Assembly: GCA_034687125.1 (NCBI GenBank)
Contig: JAQGBZ010000305.1
Coordinates: 1-64,000, forward strand
DNA: 64,000 nucleotides
From: Neelides folsomi
Taxonomy: Eukaryota > Arthropoda > Collembola > Neelipleona > Neelidae
Direction: 5' to 3'
Made by a program: the position numbers and the translations under genes. Of this stretch, positions 12,301 to 26,228 are shown in pieces. Within the stretch, counting starts at the first letter, position 1. Each line of letters starts with the position of its first letter. The notes beneath the pieces were generated by a model that saw nothing but the letters and a program-made list of their open reading frames with translations, did not search any database and was not told the DNA's origin.

Positions 12301-15300
12301 CAACACTTACTGTGTTGAATGTATAGTTAGATGTATATAATACATTTTGGATATTTATTTAATTTGAATACATAAAAAATGTTATTTATTTTGATTGTGT
12401 TTGTATTGGGGTAGTAGGATTGTCGGTATTTGTTTCAAAGCCATAATTCAGCACATTTTAATTCATCAACTCCTTTATGTGTTTCCGCTGGGAGTTGTTG
12501 GGCAAAAGGAAGTGCGAAGGGAAAAACGAGTTTAGGAGATTAAACATGCAAAGTCCTATATCTTTACAACTATTAAGCCCAATGAAACAGATTCACAGAC
12601 TTTGCAAACTTAATGCAAAGCCAAGCCATTGAGAAAAATTATACAAGAAATTCATAAATGCATATTTAACCAACACATTCACATATTATGAGAACCGCTT
12701 AAGACCACATGTGCCAAGAAGATGCAATTTGGAATATGTAGGAAATGAGGACGGACGGAATTAAAGAATTTAATTTATAAACTTAATTAACAAGTTTAAC
12801 CACATATAGAAAAAATAAATATTAGCAATAAATATAAACAATTTAACGATTTTTAGCCAACTTTAGTTAAATTTAATTTTGATTTAAAAATCAGTAAATG
12901 AAAAAATGAAAATTGTAATAATGTTGGAAAAATTCAAAAGATCATTGACTTTGTTTTAAGTAAAAAAAAAAGAGAACAAGACGATTGAGATATTTAGAAG
13001 AAGGGATAAGGAAATGGTTTAAGGAATAAATAAGAAAGTGATTATATTGGAAAATAAATGGAGACGTGTGGATTTGGTAACTGGCAGGTCTTTAGGATAA
13101 ATAATGACACATTGGTTAACCAAAACGTCTTTAAATCACTCCCAACAAAAAACCCAATGATCTGCGAAATTTATCACACAAATACTTTTTTTCCCTCTTT
13201 ATAAAACAAGATGCTGATTTATCCTTTGTATATTTATTTATTTTTCGCTTTGTATATTGAACATTTTTCGCTTTGTGTATTGAAGATTTTTGAAAGTGGT
13301 TTATTGAGATTTTCCATTGAGAGACTTTCTTTGTATTATTTTAATGAAGAATTAATTTAGGATTTATGAAGAATTTATTTAGGATTTATAATGAAGAATT
13401 TATTTATTTTATTGAAAGTCAATTTATTTATTTTAATGAAAGTCAATTTATTGGGTATGAAAAAATGGGTTTAATATTGAAAGCCAATTAAGTTATCCTG
13501 GTTAAGGAAAAGTGTTAAAATATGGCAGTTATTATCTTGATGCTAAATAAAGGAAAGTTTAATTTATCGTTGTCTGATTTCCCCTCGTAGATCCTTTAAT
13601 TAATTTCCTTTCAATAAATAATCTCTCGATATTTTCTCTCCTTGTGGCTACGGACAGAATTGAGAAGTTGGTTCTTAAAGAGGTACAATAAGTTAATTAG
13701 CGATTTACAATAAACAGCGGGAAAAACAGCGGGACTCGTTAATAAACAATATTCATTCAAAAGAACCAAGACTTGAATTTAAATTAACTTTTAAATGAAC
13801 ATCAATTCATACCTATTTAACGCCATTAACAATCCATCCATTAAATTACCAATACTTAAATTATTTACTTTGTGCAACTCAAATTCATTAATTAAACATT
13901 CCTTAACAAAATCAAAAGTTTTGCTTTGAAAATCTCGTCATTTAACTAAAATCTGCCAATTTTTAAAAATCCTCCGATATTAAATTAAAGACTATAAATT
14001 GCGAAGTTTTAAAAATTGATCAAAAATAATAAAATTTACAATTTTTTGAAATACTTTTATAAAGATAATTTGTGAATTTAAATAGTGAAGAATTTAATGA
14101 CAGTTGTTGGGATTGGGAAATATTGAAAAAAATAGTCGGAAAATTTCCAAGTGTGAATTTGGTCGTTTGCGGGTAAATTCAAAAAGAAAAGTGTGATTGT
14201 TCCCGTTCATTAAACTTCAACTCTACCCGGAACAATGGAAAATGAATTTTGTAACAAGTTGGACTTCTTTACCGCAGCAGGAGTTCGTGATTCACCGTTA
14301 GTTTTTATTTTCTTCCAAGTACGAAAGATCAGTGTTGCGGTGTTGAAGGTGAAATCAACATTTGTTGATATTTTAAACAAAACACGTTGTGCTCCTACAC
14401 GTTTCTTATCTTACTTCTTTTTTATATATTTTAAATCCTTCTTATCCTTTTATATCTATACATATGTACACTATTGTATATTATACAGTAATATACACTA
14501 TTATATATATTGATATAAAGTATGCAGGTATGGATATATGTGTATATGGTATAACAAATACTACCTGTATATTAAATTCTTATAATTGTATCCCTCCCAT
14601 ATCCCAAAGGTGAAGGATTAAAGGTAATAGACAAATCCGTGAATCTTTTTGTGAAGGGTCTTAAAAGGAGTTTGAAGATTCCTCCTTTTTAATTCCATTC
14701 TGAGAAACGTCGTCCTTGTGGAGGAAATAAATCAGGGGACTCTTGACATTGGCCATTCCTTGCGTAACAAACCCTTGCCCTTTTTAAGAACCCAAGATGC
14801 GGAGGACGAGGTTCCTTCCAAATTACTCAACAAACCTTTTAAGGACACACTCAAAATCGACAAGGAATTTTTTAATTTTAATTACATTTAATTAATCAAA
14901 ATTTCATACCAGTGATTCATAAAATGGCGATTAATATTTTTAAATTAAATTAATTTTTAAATTAAAAGCTGGATTAAATAACGTAGACTTAGAATGGGTG
15001 TCTATTGTGTAATAAAATTGAAATTGTATAAAATTATTCATAAATTAAAAATCAAAATAATGTAATTAACTAATTAACTACAGGATTAAACAAATTGGAA
15101 AATTATGCAATTTCGTGAAATACAAACTGAAATGTCAAAGGTGTCGAAGATATCTTTGAATATCGGCTATTAAAATTCCCATACTTTGCCTCCTACACTT
15201 TACGTGAAGAAAGTTTTAAATGGTTCATTAAAATGAAGTAATTCGCCGTTCCCTATTCCGGCTTAGTTCTTGGTTGTTAAAAAACTCATTAGCTGCTTAA

Positions 15301-18300
15301 TTCCTCCTCATCCAGTTTCTCTCTCCCTCTACGAAAGCTCACGTAATATTCTGGGAAGGGACGCCAGAAACAATAATTAAATAATCTCCCACATTTACAT
15401 ATAAAAACAATGACCATTTCCGCATGAGAATTCTAATGAGATTTCCCTACTTTAGATTAATATTCTTCAATTACTTCAATCCAGATCCAAATAAAATCTA
15501 ACTTGAGTTTTCCCATTAAAATACATTGAAATTACCAAAATCCCATTCACAATACAAACTCAGGTAATAAATTCAAAATGGTTATAATAAAGTCTTAAGC
15601 TCTGTGCGAAATAAAGGGGAAAATGGCAAAATAGGGAAGTTAACATTATAAGTTTTATAAGTCTTATAAGGTAAATAAGGTAAGATAATGAGCGTGGTTA
15701 AGTTGACGTGTGGATCAAATTCTTTGTTTTATAACCTTGAGACTCTTTATATATAAATTAATGCATAAATAAATACATAAATTGTATAAAACAGATTCAA
15801 AGGAAACTTGAATTAATCAACCTGCATAAATATAAAAAGTTTGTTATATAATTCCGATTTATATAAATAATAAACGATTTAAAATACTTTAAAATACAAA
15901 TATGTAAATATAATAGATTCGTTTATATTGCGTTATTTTATATGTGTTTTGTATCCACATATATGTTTAGTATAGGTAGTTATTTATTTAAAATATATAA
16001 AAGAACGTGCTTGTACAAAAAGAATTTATATTAATTATTCGCAAATTACAATTGTTGGGATTGGTTTAGTAATCAAGTTTTTGCATTTGAAGCATTTGCA
16101 ATTTATTCACAATTTCCTTTACAATTCTGGTTCTTTGTTTCAATAGAGTTTTGATACAATTTGTCTGAATACAATTTGCTTGATAAAATTTAAAAGGATT
16201 GTCATTTTGGGATTGGCCGAATGTAATGAGGGAATTAATGTGTGAAATCGTGGAGGGAATAAATGGAGTGAGAAACATTTTAATGAATTAATGAATAAAG
16301 ATATCCTTTAGATACTTTTCATTTTCTTATACTCAAATTATAGAAAAACTTGATACATTAAATTCCATACATTTGCACGATACATGTGCATCATATATTT
16401 GCATGATATACTGTAGTTATTTGAATGGTATATTTGCATGGTACATTTGAAGTTATTTAAATCCTAACCAAAGCCAATTGTTCAAAGCTGAATAATTTCA
16501 GACAATGTGTTGGAAAATTAATGCAAACGGACGTGCGAATTTTGTTCACATTTGCAAATAAAAATAATTTTCTAATTTTTTCTGCTTTAAGGAAAACTTT
16601 TAACATTGCAGCCTATTCAATAACTAACAAATGAAAAGACGAATTTTGTTAATAAAATTATATTTATAATAATAAATAAATGACTTTTAGATTTAATTAA
16701 GTTTTATTTAATTTACGATTTTTATTATCTATGATCTAACTTATTTTGAGTTATTGCTAATATTGTATAGAATTTCTAATGTGATAAATATTCATATTGA
16801 GATTGAGCAAAGTGATTTCACAGGTGGTAATTTAATTAGCAAATCCCTTTAAATGAGAATTTAACAAATGAAGTAATTTTTTGCAAAGGCCAAATCCTTT
16901 CTAAAATCTCTCAATAAACCTCGTCGGAGATAAGCGACAAGGTAATTAAAAAATGACTTTTTTCTCTCTCGCTTCATTTCGTTGTTATGACGAAGAGGAA
17001 TTGAAGGTCGCACGGGGACCAAAATCTCATTGTTGTTTTCATCAACTTCTCATGAGAATTCAAATCAGTCAAAAGTGTTAAGGGCAAAAAGGCCCTGAAG
17101 CCCCAAACCAATCTCTTTATAAATCAAAAATCTCTTTTGGCAAATCTAATCTTAAGGTTGAATCTTAAAATTGTCAACTTCCACGTGGGCGAATAAAATG
17201 CATTCAGAAACAAAAAGTAACAAGTAAGGATTGCTATATTTAAAAAATTTAAATATTGGTGCCTTTTTAAATACAACTTTCTAAAATGTTAAAAATGGCA
17301 GAATATAGCTTACTTTGATTCAAGTATTAAAACTGGTGGGTAATTTAAAGATTGAAAGAAAAGCTGAGTGAAAAAAACAATCAAAAAGATTGATTTTGAA
17401 GTGTGTAAATAAATATAGAAAACTCATCCTCACTTTCATTGAGTGATTCGTTAATTTGGTTGTGAATTGTCTCCCTTTACAATTCCTCTCAATTCCTCTC
17501 ACAAGTTGATTGTTATTTTGGATCATTGTATTTGGAGAGTTTCAATTGTTCAATTGTGTCTTTCTTCTCTTTGATCCTTCCACTCCTCTTTTATGGCTCT
17601 CTCGTAAACTCCCATTCACATTTAGAATGTTCCTACTGTGCGAACTACTTGCTTCTTCACCTACAATCTCAAAATCATTATTAAACAAAAAAAAACAAAA
17701 TACCTAACATTTGAATTTTTTTTAATAAATTCCCCAAACACTTTAAAACTTCTCAACTGTGGAATTCCAATTCATCAATGACCGAGTTTTTTTAAATACA
17801 ATTAACATAAATAAATACAATATGTAAGTGTATGTATAAAGTAGATATGTATACAAATAAAAATCCTTATTGTAATTCCTGATTGTAATTCCTAATTGTT
17901 AATTGTCCCAATTGTCATTTAAATTACTTACTGGATTGTCGAGCTTCAATGCCACACAGTAAGTTTTTTTAATATGATTTTAATTATCTTTTTAAGTTAG
18001 TTTTTTTTATTTCATTCAGCAGTGTAATTCAATGTATGTAAATTTGGGCCACTAAACGTGAATAAATAAAAAAATCGAATAACATTAATAATGATAATGA
18101 TATATGTTATCTAAAAGTTTTATAATGTGTATGAAATTTTTAAAATTGAATTAAATAGAATTTAAAAGAGTAAAAGAGGAAAGCGTGCTTTTAGGAGAAT
18201 GATCTGAAATGATATGGAATTTGGGATGCGGAGAAGAAGATTTGAATTGGATGTGAATCTTTAAATGTCAGCGACGAGTTTCTCGTCGTGTAATTTTTCA

Positions 18301-20702
18301 TCTCCTCCTCCACTTCTCCAAATATACTTTTTTGCAAAAGATGTTCAAATCATCTCTTTAGGAATCATCATATCCATCATTTTATTCATTACTACTCATA
18401 TATTCCCTCATGATATGATTCATGATCTTATGGTTTATATATCTATCCATTTAATGCTTAAATGCTCATTTTACTCATAAAGATTCTCTGCATGGTCTCC
18501 TTAAAATAAATATCATCTAAACCATCTCAATCATGTAAAAGTAATAAGAGTAATAAAACTTGTATAATAAAACTTGTATAAAAAAACTTAAAGATGGCAA
18601 AGATAGAAGAAATTCATAAACCAGACATTTTTATAGAAATCTTCTTATATGAAGATTCTTATGTAGAATTCTTATATCAAGATATATAGAATATACGAAA
18701 GATTCGTTTATGAAGATTCTTATAAGATTTATATGATTTTTATATGAATGTTGTTAAGAAAATCTTGTAATAAAAAACTGAAGATGTTGAGAAGCTTGAT
18801 GTTGTAAAAATAATCTGTGAAAGATCTTTACACCAAGTGATCAAACTCTCATCATTTCTCCTTCACTTTTTTACACTTTTTGAATTTCTCCACTTGGTAG
18901 TGAGTTTTTAATTTGAGTTGTAAAACTTGTAACTTATCCGTGTTGAAAGTGTTCCAATAATGACCCGGATTTTCCCAAACCCACCCAACCGCCCGGCTCA
19001 ATTCCTTCGAGCCGAATCAATACATTTTACCTAATTCACTTTTCCTGTTCCTTTTTAAATACGGGAATTTGCGCTAAATACAACACACCCAATGCAGACA
19101 TTTTCAATACTGCAAAACTGCTAAATAAAATGAAAAAATATCCCAGTACAAAAAGTGTCTATAAAGTCTATATAAATAAATATTTTACTTTCATTGTCCC
19201 AATACTATAAAAAAGTATTTTTATATGTCAAATAATATAAATATAAGAAAACTATTAAAAAATATATTATACATGTATTTCATATTTAACCTTAAAATTC
19301 CCAAATGTCTGTTAGCTTTATGATTAATATTAATATTTTCTGATACAAAAGATCCAAGGAATGCCGAGGAAGAAAAAGAGAGGTTAAATGCAATTTAAAT
19401 AACTTTTACTCGCTTATTATGCAACAGTCGTAAAATGTTCAACGTCCTGTCCCATATAGCTTTTACATTATCTTTTACATGTCATGTTCATCAACATGAT
19501 TTCTTTATACGAGTATTCGTATATGAATCTTTTCTTTATATGAATGTTATGAATGAAAAAGTATAGGGATTGAGTTTCTTATGAACTGTCGCTATTTCTC
19601 TTTTCATTGACTCTCCAATTGATGCGGAGGCCGAAGGCCTTGCAAAAAAATTTGTTTGCCTCCAACAACTCCCAATCTAACAATTCCCCAATGGAAAACT
19701 CTCAATCGAATATCGAACCTATCAATGCCAATTCACCAATTCGTCAAGTTCCTGCATTTCTTCATTACTTTATAAATTTGCAAATTTGCAATTTGCAAGT
19801 CATTTCATTACAATTCCACTTCATTAAATAAGTCGATAATTTGTTAACAAGTAGCATTAAAAACATTTCTTCACCTCTATTTTAATTGTACCGGTAATGA
19901 TACGCAATTCCAGGAAAAGTTCAAAAAAGTTCAAAATCCTTCATTGTACTCAATTTAACTTAAATAACTTAAATGCAACTACTTGTAATGTTAAACTTAA
20001 AGTTAAACTTAATGTTAAATATTAATAACTGTGTTTAAAATCAGTCCTAATTAAACTCTATAAACATATAATTATGCGCACGACCGATTTTGTAATAAAA
20101 ACTCTTAAAACCTGGTTTTATACTAATTATAAAATCTAACCAAATTGTAGAAAAATCCTAATAAAATATTTAAAATTTCTTTTAAAATTAATTAATTGTT
20201 CTGAATAATTAGAAACATTTTCTTTGGTTAACTTTATATTTAACTGCTCGTTAAATAGTTTTGGAGGGATTTTGTGTGATTGGTTTGTAAGTGAATGTAA
20301 TTTGTTTACCTGTATGACGGAGAGGAGGAACATCCTTCGTGTGACTCTGCAGACCCACTGAAGGCCAGCAGAAGGGAGGCAAAGAAGGAGTTAGGAAAAG
20401 CCCCCACACATCTCCTTAAACAAACGGCTCCTTCTGCCCTCCTCAGATATCATCTCCTTTACTTTTTAATATAACGAACCCTCACCCCTTTAATCCTTTA
20501 ATAACAAACTATCACAATTTATTAACACTTAACCAAATCCCATTAATCCTTTGATTCACAACAACAATTTCTTATATACAAGATGTACAAAAATCAAATA
20601 ACATACTGATAAATTTAGAATTTTATTAACTGTTATTTGAGAGTTCCTTATTAAATCTTTAGGACACAAAATTTAAGTTGATTTTATTAACAATATTTAA
20701 TG

Positions 20703-20800
20703 ATTTAGTTTTTCTAAAATTCAATATTTAATGGCAGGATTTAGTTTTTCTAAAATTTAATATTAAAGGCAAGATTTAATTTTTCTAAAATTGGCATTAT
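20703..20800. repeat. Three-copy tandem repeat, unit 35-36 bases
   Basis: Copies start at 20703, 20739 and 20774, each beginning ATTTARTTTTTCTAAAATT. Copies 1 and 2 continue with an AATATTWAWGGCARG-like end; the third diverges after GGCATT. It is a clear local tandem duplication in otherwise unannotated DNA. Confidence 0.65.
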
Positions 20801-23685
20801 TTAGACGAATGAGCATCATTTAATTTAATTAAGAAAAAGTGTATTAGATCATTCAATTTTAATGAATCTTGGTAGAATGTTTTTGAAATATGTGTGGATG
20901 GCCTATTTTAGTGAGTAATAATAAACGGTGAATGGTTGGACATGGAATGGGAGTGTTTTTAAGAATAAAAGGAAAAGAGTTTCTCTCCACTTAATACAAA
21001 TTTTGGTTTTCTTGGAGTCTGTGGGTTTGAATGCATTGACTCACTTTGAATGGTTTGAATGCATTGAGGAGGGTCGAAGGGACTCGAAAGGGTCTCGAGC
21101 AAAAAGGGCACGTTGAAATACAGAAAGCTTCTGGTGAACTCACAGAGGTCTGTGGAGAATCAAACTCTCAAAACATCTCCTATCTTTTAAAATATCTCTC
21201 AATGGCCTATCTCATTACACACCTTTTTCCCACTACTTTGGATAAATACAGATATATAAATCTGTATATAGAGAAATATCCCTTTAGACAAATACTGATA
21301 TAAAATATATCTTCTATCCTATTCATATAAAATTTGTAGGTTCATAAAAGTTCATTTATATCACTTAAGTGTTAAATAGGTAAGTATCCAATATAGGTAT
21401 GTATATATCATAGGTATATCCAAACTATTGAGTTAGTTCTTCCAATTTGCTACTGTTTGAACTTCTATAAACAAACATATTTTGTCATATAGCCAACAGC
21501 CAGCCAATAGCCAGAAAAGCATTTGGAATAAGAGACTATATTTAAGTATATGGTTCTTATTTTTATTCAAGTCTTTTGACCCCGAAACAATATACTTTGA
21601 CTGTAGTTGATATATTGCTTAATTGTTTAGCCCTTTTTGCCTATTTCAATACAACTATTTTTCATACATATTTATGATACATAATATATACTGATACATA
21701 CAAATATATAACCCATATGTATTTCTTATTTTCTTATATATGTAATGTATTTCTTATTGAGATCATTTTAAGTGTGAGCTTAAAAATGGTAAAGATTAAG
21801 GGAGTGTGTGGAATAACAGAAACTGTAGCATTCCTTTTCCATTTCTCTCTTTCTCCCTAATGGGCTTGTCCATTAAATGAACCAAACTTCACCACCACAC
21901 TTTTAGCTCACATAGTTTCTAAACATTTAAACGTCTCTCAAGACAATGAATAATAAAACTAACGCTAACAGCCCGAGTCTTTCTGTTTACAAATATGAAC
22001 ACAAATGGAGCTAATAAGTGAAAAATACTCGAGAGGATAAATGTTCAACTTATTACGTCCAAACATCCAAATTGTTATTACCTATTACATTACCTATGAA
22101 GAAGAAAAAGGAAATCCTCACAGCCAGAAGATACAGAGAATTACATTTAAAGTATATGTTGCATAAAGCATAAAGAATGACACTTAGCATTTAGCTTATT
22201 GCTAATTAGACCAAAAACGCTTTCTATTCTATACAACTTTAAATCCCCTTATAAAACTGATAGACATAGGAATTAAACATTAGAGTTTAAATTTAAAACC
22301 ATTCATTACATAATAAGCACAATATTGTACTTGTTATATATTATAAAGTATGAATGAATTATATGAATTATAGACCAAGCTAAATTAAAGGTATGCATTA
22401 AATGAAGTTCTAATAAAGTGCATATGAGGATTTTATTTTTAAAGAGAATTCTAATTATCACAAATTCCGTGCTAATCCCCAATTTGCAAATTGGAGCCGT
22501 CGGGAGAAAAGTCTGGAGCCTTTTTTCTTTTTCGTCCTGATTGACAAGATGTGTGGTGGAGGGTTGGTTTAATGATTTCCGGCTTTCCCGGACGTTCGAC
22601 CCGACAAAATTATTTTGCCGGTCCGATAGGAATCACATGAATCCTATGAACATGATGAAGAGGGTGGTTGTTCCCAAACGGTCGGTGTAAAGGGAAGATC
22701 CAGCTGCTTCCGCCACTTCAAACACCCAAAGATCTCAATGACACTTTTCATTCATTTCCTTACGAGATCCGGAGATCCTCTTCCTGGCTCTCTGAAAATC
22801 CTATTTACACACATGTTATTTTACACATATTGGCTATATGACCTCTACTCATATATATGGTATTGGAATATGACCTCCTATATGACCTGGTATATTTTTG
22901 CCAGAATGTATCTATATTTTATATACAGATTTAGCCAAGTTCTATATAAGTTCCTTTTAAGTTCATGAGGAAATGAATAAGGAAATCAGAAGGGACGGAA
23001 GAGTAAAAGAAAGGATATGGAAATGTGCTTGATGTCTCGTTGGGAGTTTGGGAGTTTCGTGGGAGAGGAAGAAAATGTCAATTGAACTCATGTTTTACTT
23101 ATCACGTTTTTAACCTTCTTGAAACTCTCTGAAAATTTTCAAGGGCATCTTAATGACAGTTGGAGATCAAACGACGTAGAAAGAATTATAAAAGGTTTAT
23201 TCACTTTTGATAACAACGTGGAAAGAATTCAAAGAATTAGTGCGCATTTGGTAAATTAAATAAATAAATTGTTAATTAAATAAATTGAAACCATTTTACA
23301 TTACTAATTTGAAATTGAACTTTAATGGCATTTATAATTAAATCGAGCAACAAGAGGCGAGAATCTATTTTATTCTATTTAGATTAAACACTTAATTTAA
23401 TTCTATTTAATTAAATTGAGAGGAATTAAAGGAACTTTTCACAATGATTTTAACAATAAAGTAAAAGTCTCGTAATTGACTTGTAGTAAATAAGAAACAA
23501 TTTTCAGCGACGATTCAAGAGGTTTTTATGAATTTAGACACAGGAAACATTCATTTTTCTTTCATCGATCGCTCTGCGTCTTTGTTGTTTTCCCCCTTAA
23601 TAGTAATTGAATTTAAAGTTGAATAATTTGGTTAGTTAATTGGCATTAAAGTTTAAAGTGTTCATTGGTCAATTGCAAGTGTAAG

Positions 23686-25463
23686 ATGTCTTCAGGGGAG
23701 ATGCGCGATCCGCTACGGCCCCCCCACCCCGACCAGCAATTCCTCTCCGCTCTCGGATTCTCCGGCCCGGAAACGTCCCAACAATCCGGAGGTCAACAAG
23801 AGCCACAGGACAATAACGGCCGACTTCTCCCCCCGCTCCGAAGACCCAATTGTTCACAAATCCCTCCCGATGTCCTTGCCCCGATTGTGCTCCATGCACC
23901 TGACCACATTCGTAATGCGCATCTTGGTAATTGAAATAAATAATAATAAATAAGGTGAATAAATAATGTCGAATAATTAATGCGGAATAAAGAATGTCGA
24001 ATTTTGTAATTATTTAATTTTATATTATTTGTCATAGTTATGAAATTTGTTATTTTCAGATGGCAATAATCAAGGCGGAGTAAAAGACAATAACATCAAG
24101 AAAAGAGGTTGGAATCTCAACGCTGAGGAATTTGTGCCTTCGCCTTCAATGATGGACGGTTCAAATCAGTTAGCCCTTGCCTTATCAAACTTGGATGTCT
24201 CGGACGAGGGCGGGTTTGAGCCCGAAGGCCAAACGGTGGTTCTTGAAACAGTCACCGATGTGATCCAGCAGTTGACCCACAACCCGGCCGAGTTTGATCG
24301 GTCAGCCAACGACTTGGAGGCGACGCTTAACCAATGGCTGTCAGAATCCCACATGCTTGGAATTACAGCCACGCTCATTATCGAGCAGGTAATTTAATGA
24401 ATTTATTTAATTGAAATTAACTATAAATATAAATTATTTCTAGATAATATTTTATATTGATTTTCTTTTTGAGTAATAATTAAAATTAATTATTGATTTA
24501 ATTTCTTTAGAGCATTTCCCATCGTAATTTCTGCTACTCAGGCGCTCGACTTTGCAAACATCTTGAGAACGTCGCAGTGGGAAGAGAAACCTTCAGAGAC
24601 GTTTTGTTTAAACAAGTTCAAGAAACCCATTTGGATATTTTGGCCAAACTCAAAGATCCTGACCAGCGTGAAACTTTGGACATGGAACGTTCAAAGGGTA
24701 CAGCTGCCTTCTTTGCCGAACTCTTTATGAACTTCAAGTAAAGGATTTATTTTAAATTCAACTATTTAAATAAATTGCCTAATTAAAATAATAACGATCA
24801 ATCAATTAAATAATATAGAGGTTATTGCTATTTTAATCAATTAACATTTCAATTTTCAATTATTTAGAACCAAATTTGGATTTCCCTATGGAATCCTTGG
24901 ATTGGCAGCAACGGAACTGATGAGGGAAATCATTAAAGCTGACCCTTCACCTTCAACGGTCAAAATCATGGCTCAGACCTACAAACTCATCGGGTGGGAA
25001 TGCGACAACTCGACGAATCCAAATTTGGTCAAATTGGCTGAAGATTTGTTCAAAGAGTTCACCCATCGGATGGCAATGGGAGAACTTGAGTCGGTGGAGG
25101 GAATTATAAAATCGCTGGTGGCTCTCAAGAAACGAAATTGGGACAAAGGAGGCGAAGAGACCGATTCAACTGCGCCAACATACGATTCATGTCCTCTTTA
25201 CGAGTTACCAGAATCGTAAGTTTCACAATTAAATTCTATTTAACAAAATTATTTTATCAGTTAAAATCTTAATTTTCCCTGTAATTAATCCTTTTTCTTT
25301 AAGCGTTTATTAATTAAACTTTATTTAAATCAGATTGGAGGACGAAGCATTTAGCGGCGAATTCCTCGAGGATCCAAATTGCGATGGGGAATTTGTCCTT
25401 GACGATGAACCCGATGGAGTGGTCGACGCTTACGAAGAATTCCTTGCCGGATTACAAAAATAA
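23686..25463 (+). CDS. PAIP1: Polyadenylate-binding protein-interacting protein 1
   Basis: Five exons join in phase: 23686-23926, 24060-24388, 24511-24737, 24868-25215 and 25334-25463, giving 424 residues. The ATG at 23686 is the first in frame. Residues 1-80 are Pro-rich. Residues 96-107 (RGWNLNAEEFVP) match the PAM2 motif that binds the MLLE domain of poly(A)-binding protein. Residues about 145-345 form a MIF4G-type alpha-helical repeat region (FDRSANDLEATLNQWL, TKFGFPYGILGLAATELMRE), the part that in PAIP1 contacts eIF4A/eIF3. The acidic C-terminus (about 383-424, ending EEFLAGLQK) corresponds to PAM1, the second PABP-binding site. Family knowledge: PAIP1 stimulates cap-dependent translation in the cytoplasm by bridging poly(A)-bound PABP and initiation factors. 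The next gene, SLC7A6OS, lies 766 bases downstream on the same strand. No break is visible. Confidence 0.92.
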
Positions 25464-25538
25464 TTCTGAATTGAAGTCAAAAATTGTTTCCTTTTAATAA
25501 TTAACTAAATCTGTGTCTTGTAATAATAATGGACAAAA

Positions 25539-25544
25539 AATAAA
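25539..25544 (+). terminator. Poly(A) signal of PAIP1
   Basis: AATAAA lies about 75 bases past the PAIP1 stop and is the best candidate cleavage/polyadenylation signal for that transcript. Confidence 0.6.
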
Positions 25545-26228
25545 CATCATATCTCGTAATGTTTCATTTCCACTTTCTGCTTAAACTTTATTTAATATTT
25601 TTTTCATTTTGGTCAAATTAAATCAATCAAAATCAAAAAATCAAAAAAATGTCTCGCATTATGTTTTCATTTATATAAATTATCCCATTATATTTGATTA
25701 CCATCATTAATTTTTTAAATTATAGTGTAATACATTTAAAGAACAAACAACTTCAAACTGCATAGATTAACATTTTAATTAATATTACAATTTAATTAAC
25801 AAAATTCATGCGGAGTATTTCTCATTTCTGCATCTTCGGCCTTCAGTGCGAGCTTATAAGCCCCTATCGTCTGGTTCCCATTTGAGAAGCCCAAGAGGGA
25901 AGATTTTTCCCATTTCCTTTCCTCATTAAATTGGAATTTTAACTCCATTTAAATTTATTTTATCTTTAATTACTTAATTCTTTATAACAAAAGTGCTTCT
26001 CACTCTAGTTAATTCCAATAATAGTCCAATAACCATTACTTTACGGTAAATAAAATTAATAATTATTTTATCCTAAATTCAACTCACGCATCTATAAATG
26101 GAGATCTAAATATTTTTATATTTTTAATTACTTAATTTGCTGCGCATTGTCTGCACACTCCACACCCACACATATAAGATGATTTAATTTAACTATAATA
26201 GAATAATTAATTTTTAATTTAGATCAAA
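25545..26228. other. PAIP1-SLC7A6OS spacer
   Basis: AT-rich spacer holding the end of the PAIP1 3' UTR and presumably the SLC7A6OS promoter and 5' UTR. A GC-richer patch at 25805-25900 is the most promoter-like part. No clear TATA/initiator pair was seen. Confidence 0.4.

Larger units (their letters stand above)
4858..23685. other. 18.8 kb gene-poor stretch (intergenic and/or long intron)
   Basis: No convincing gene was found on either strand. Because the exon ending at 4857 begins with a splice acceptor and no start codon, part of this stretch should be intron of gene 1. Most is AT-rich, with (TA)-like runs and short degenerate tandem repeats. Small GC-richer islands stand out near 9690-9800, 11100-11170, 14690-14830, 16970-17100, 18950-19030, 20330-20450 and 22480-22740. 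The one at 20340-20395, read on the minus strand, could be a short exon (acceptor CTTCAG, donor CAG|GTAAAC) in phase with 4857. This is weak. Confidence 0.45.

Noticed and set aside
14235-14513. Plus-strand frame beginning MENEFCNKLDFFTAAG
   Set aside because: After about 20 residues it runs into simple TATA-rich DNA. A donor-like GTTAGT follows, but no downstream exon fits.
23669-24035. Minus-strand frames over PAIP1 exons 1-2
   Set aside because: Antisense shadows of the PAIP1 coding exons.
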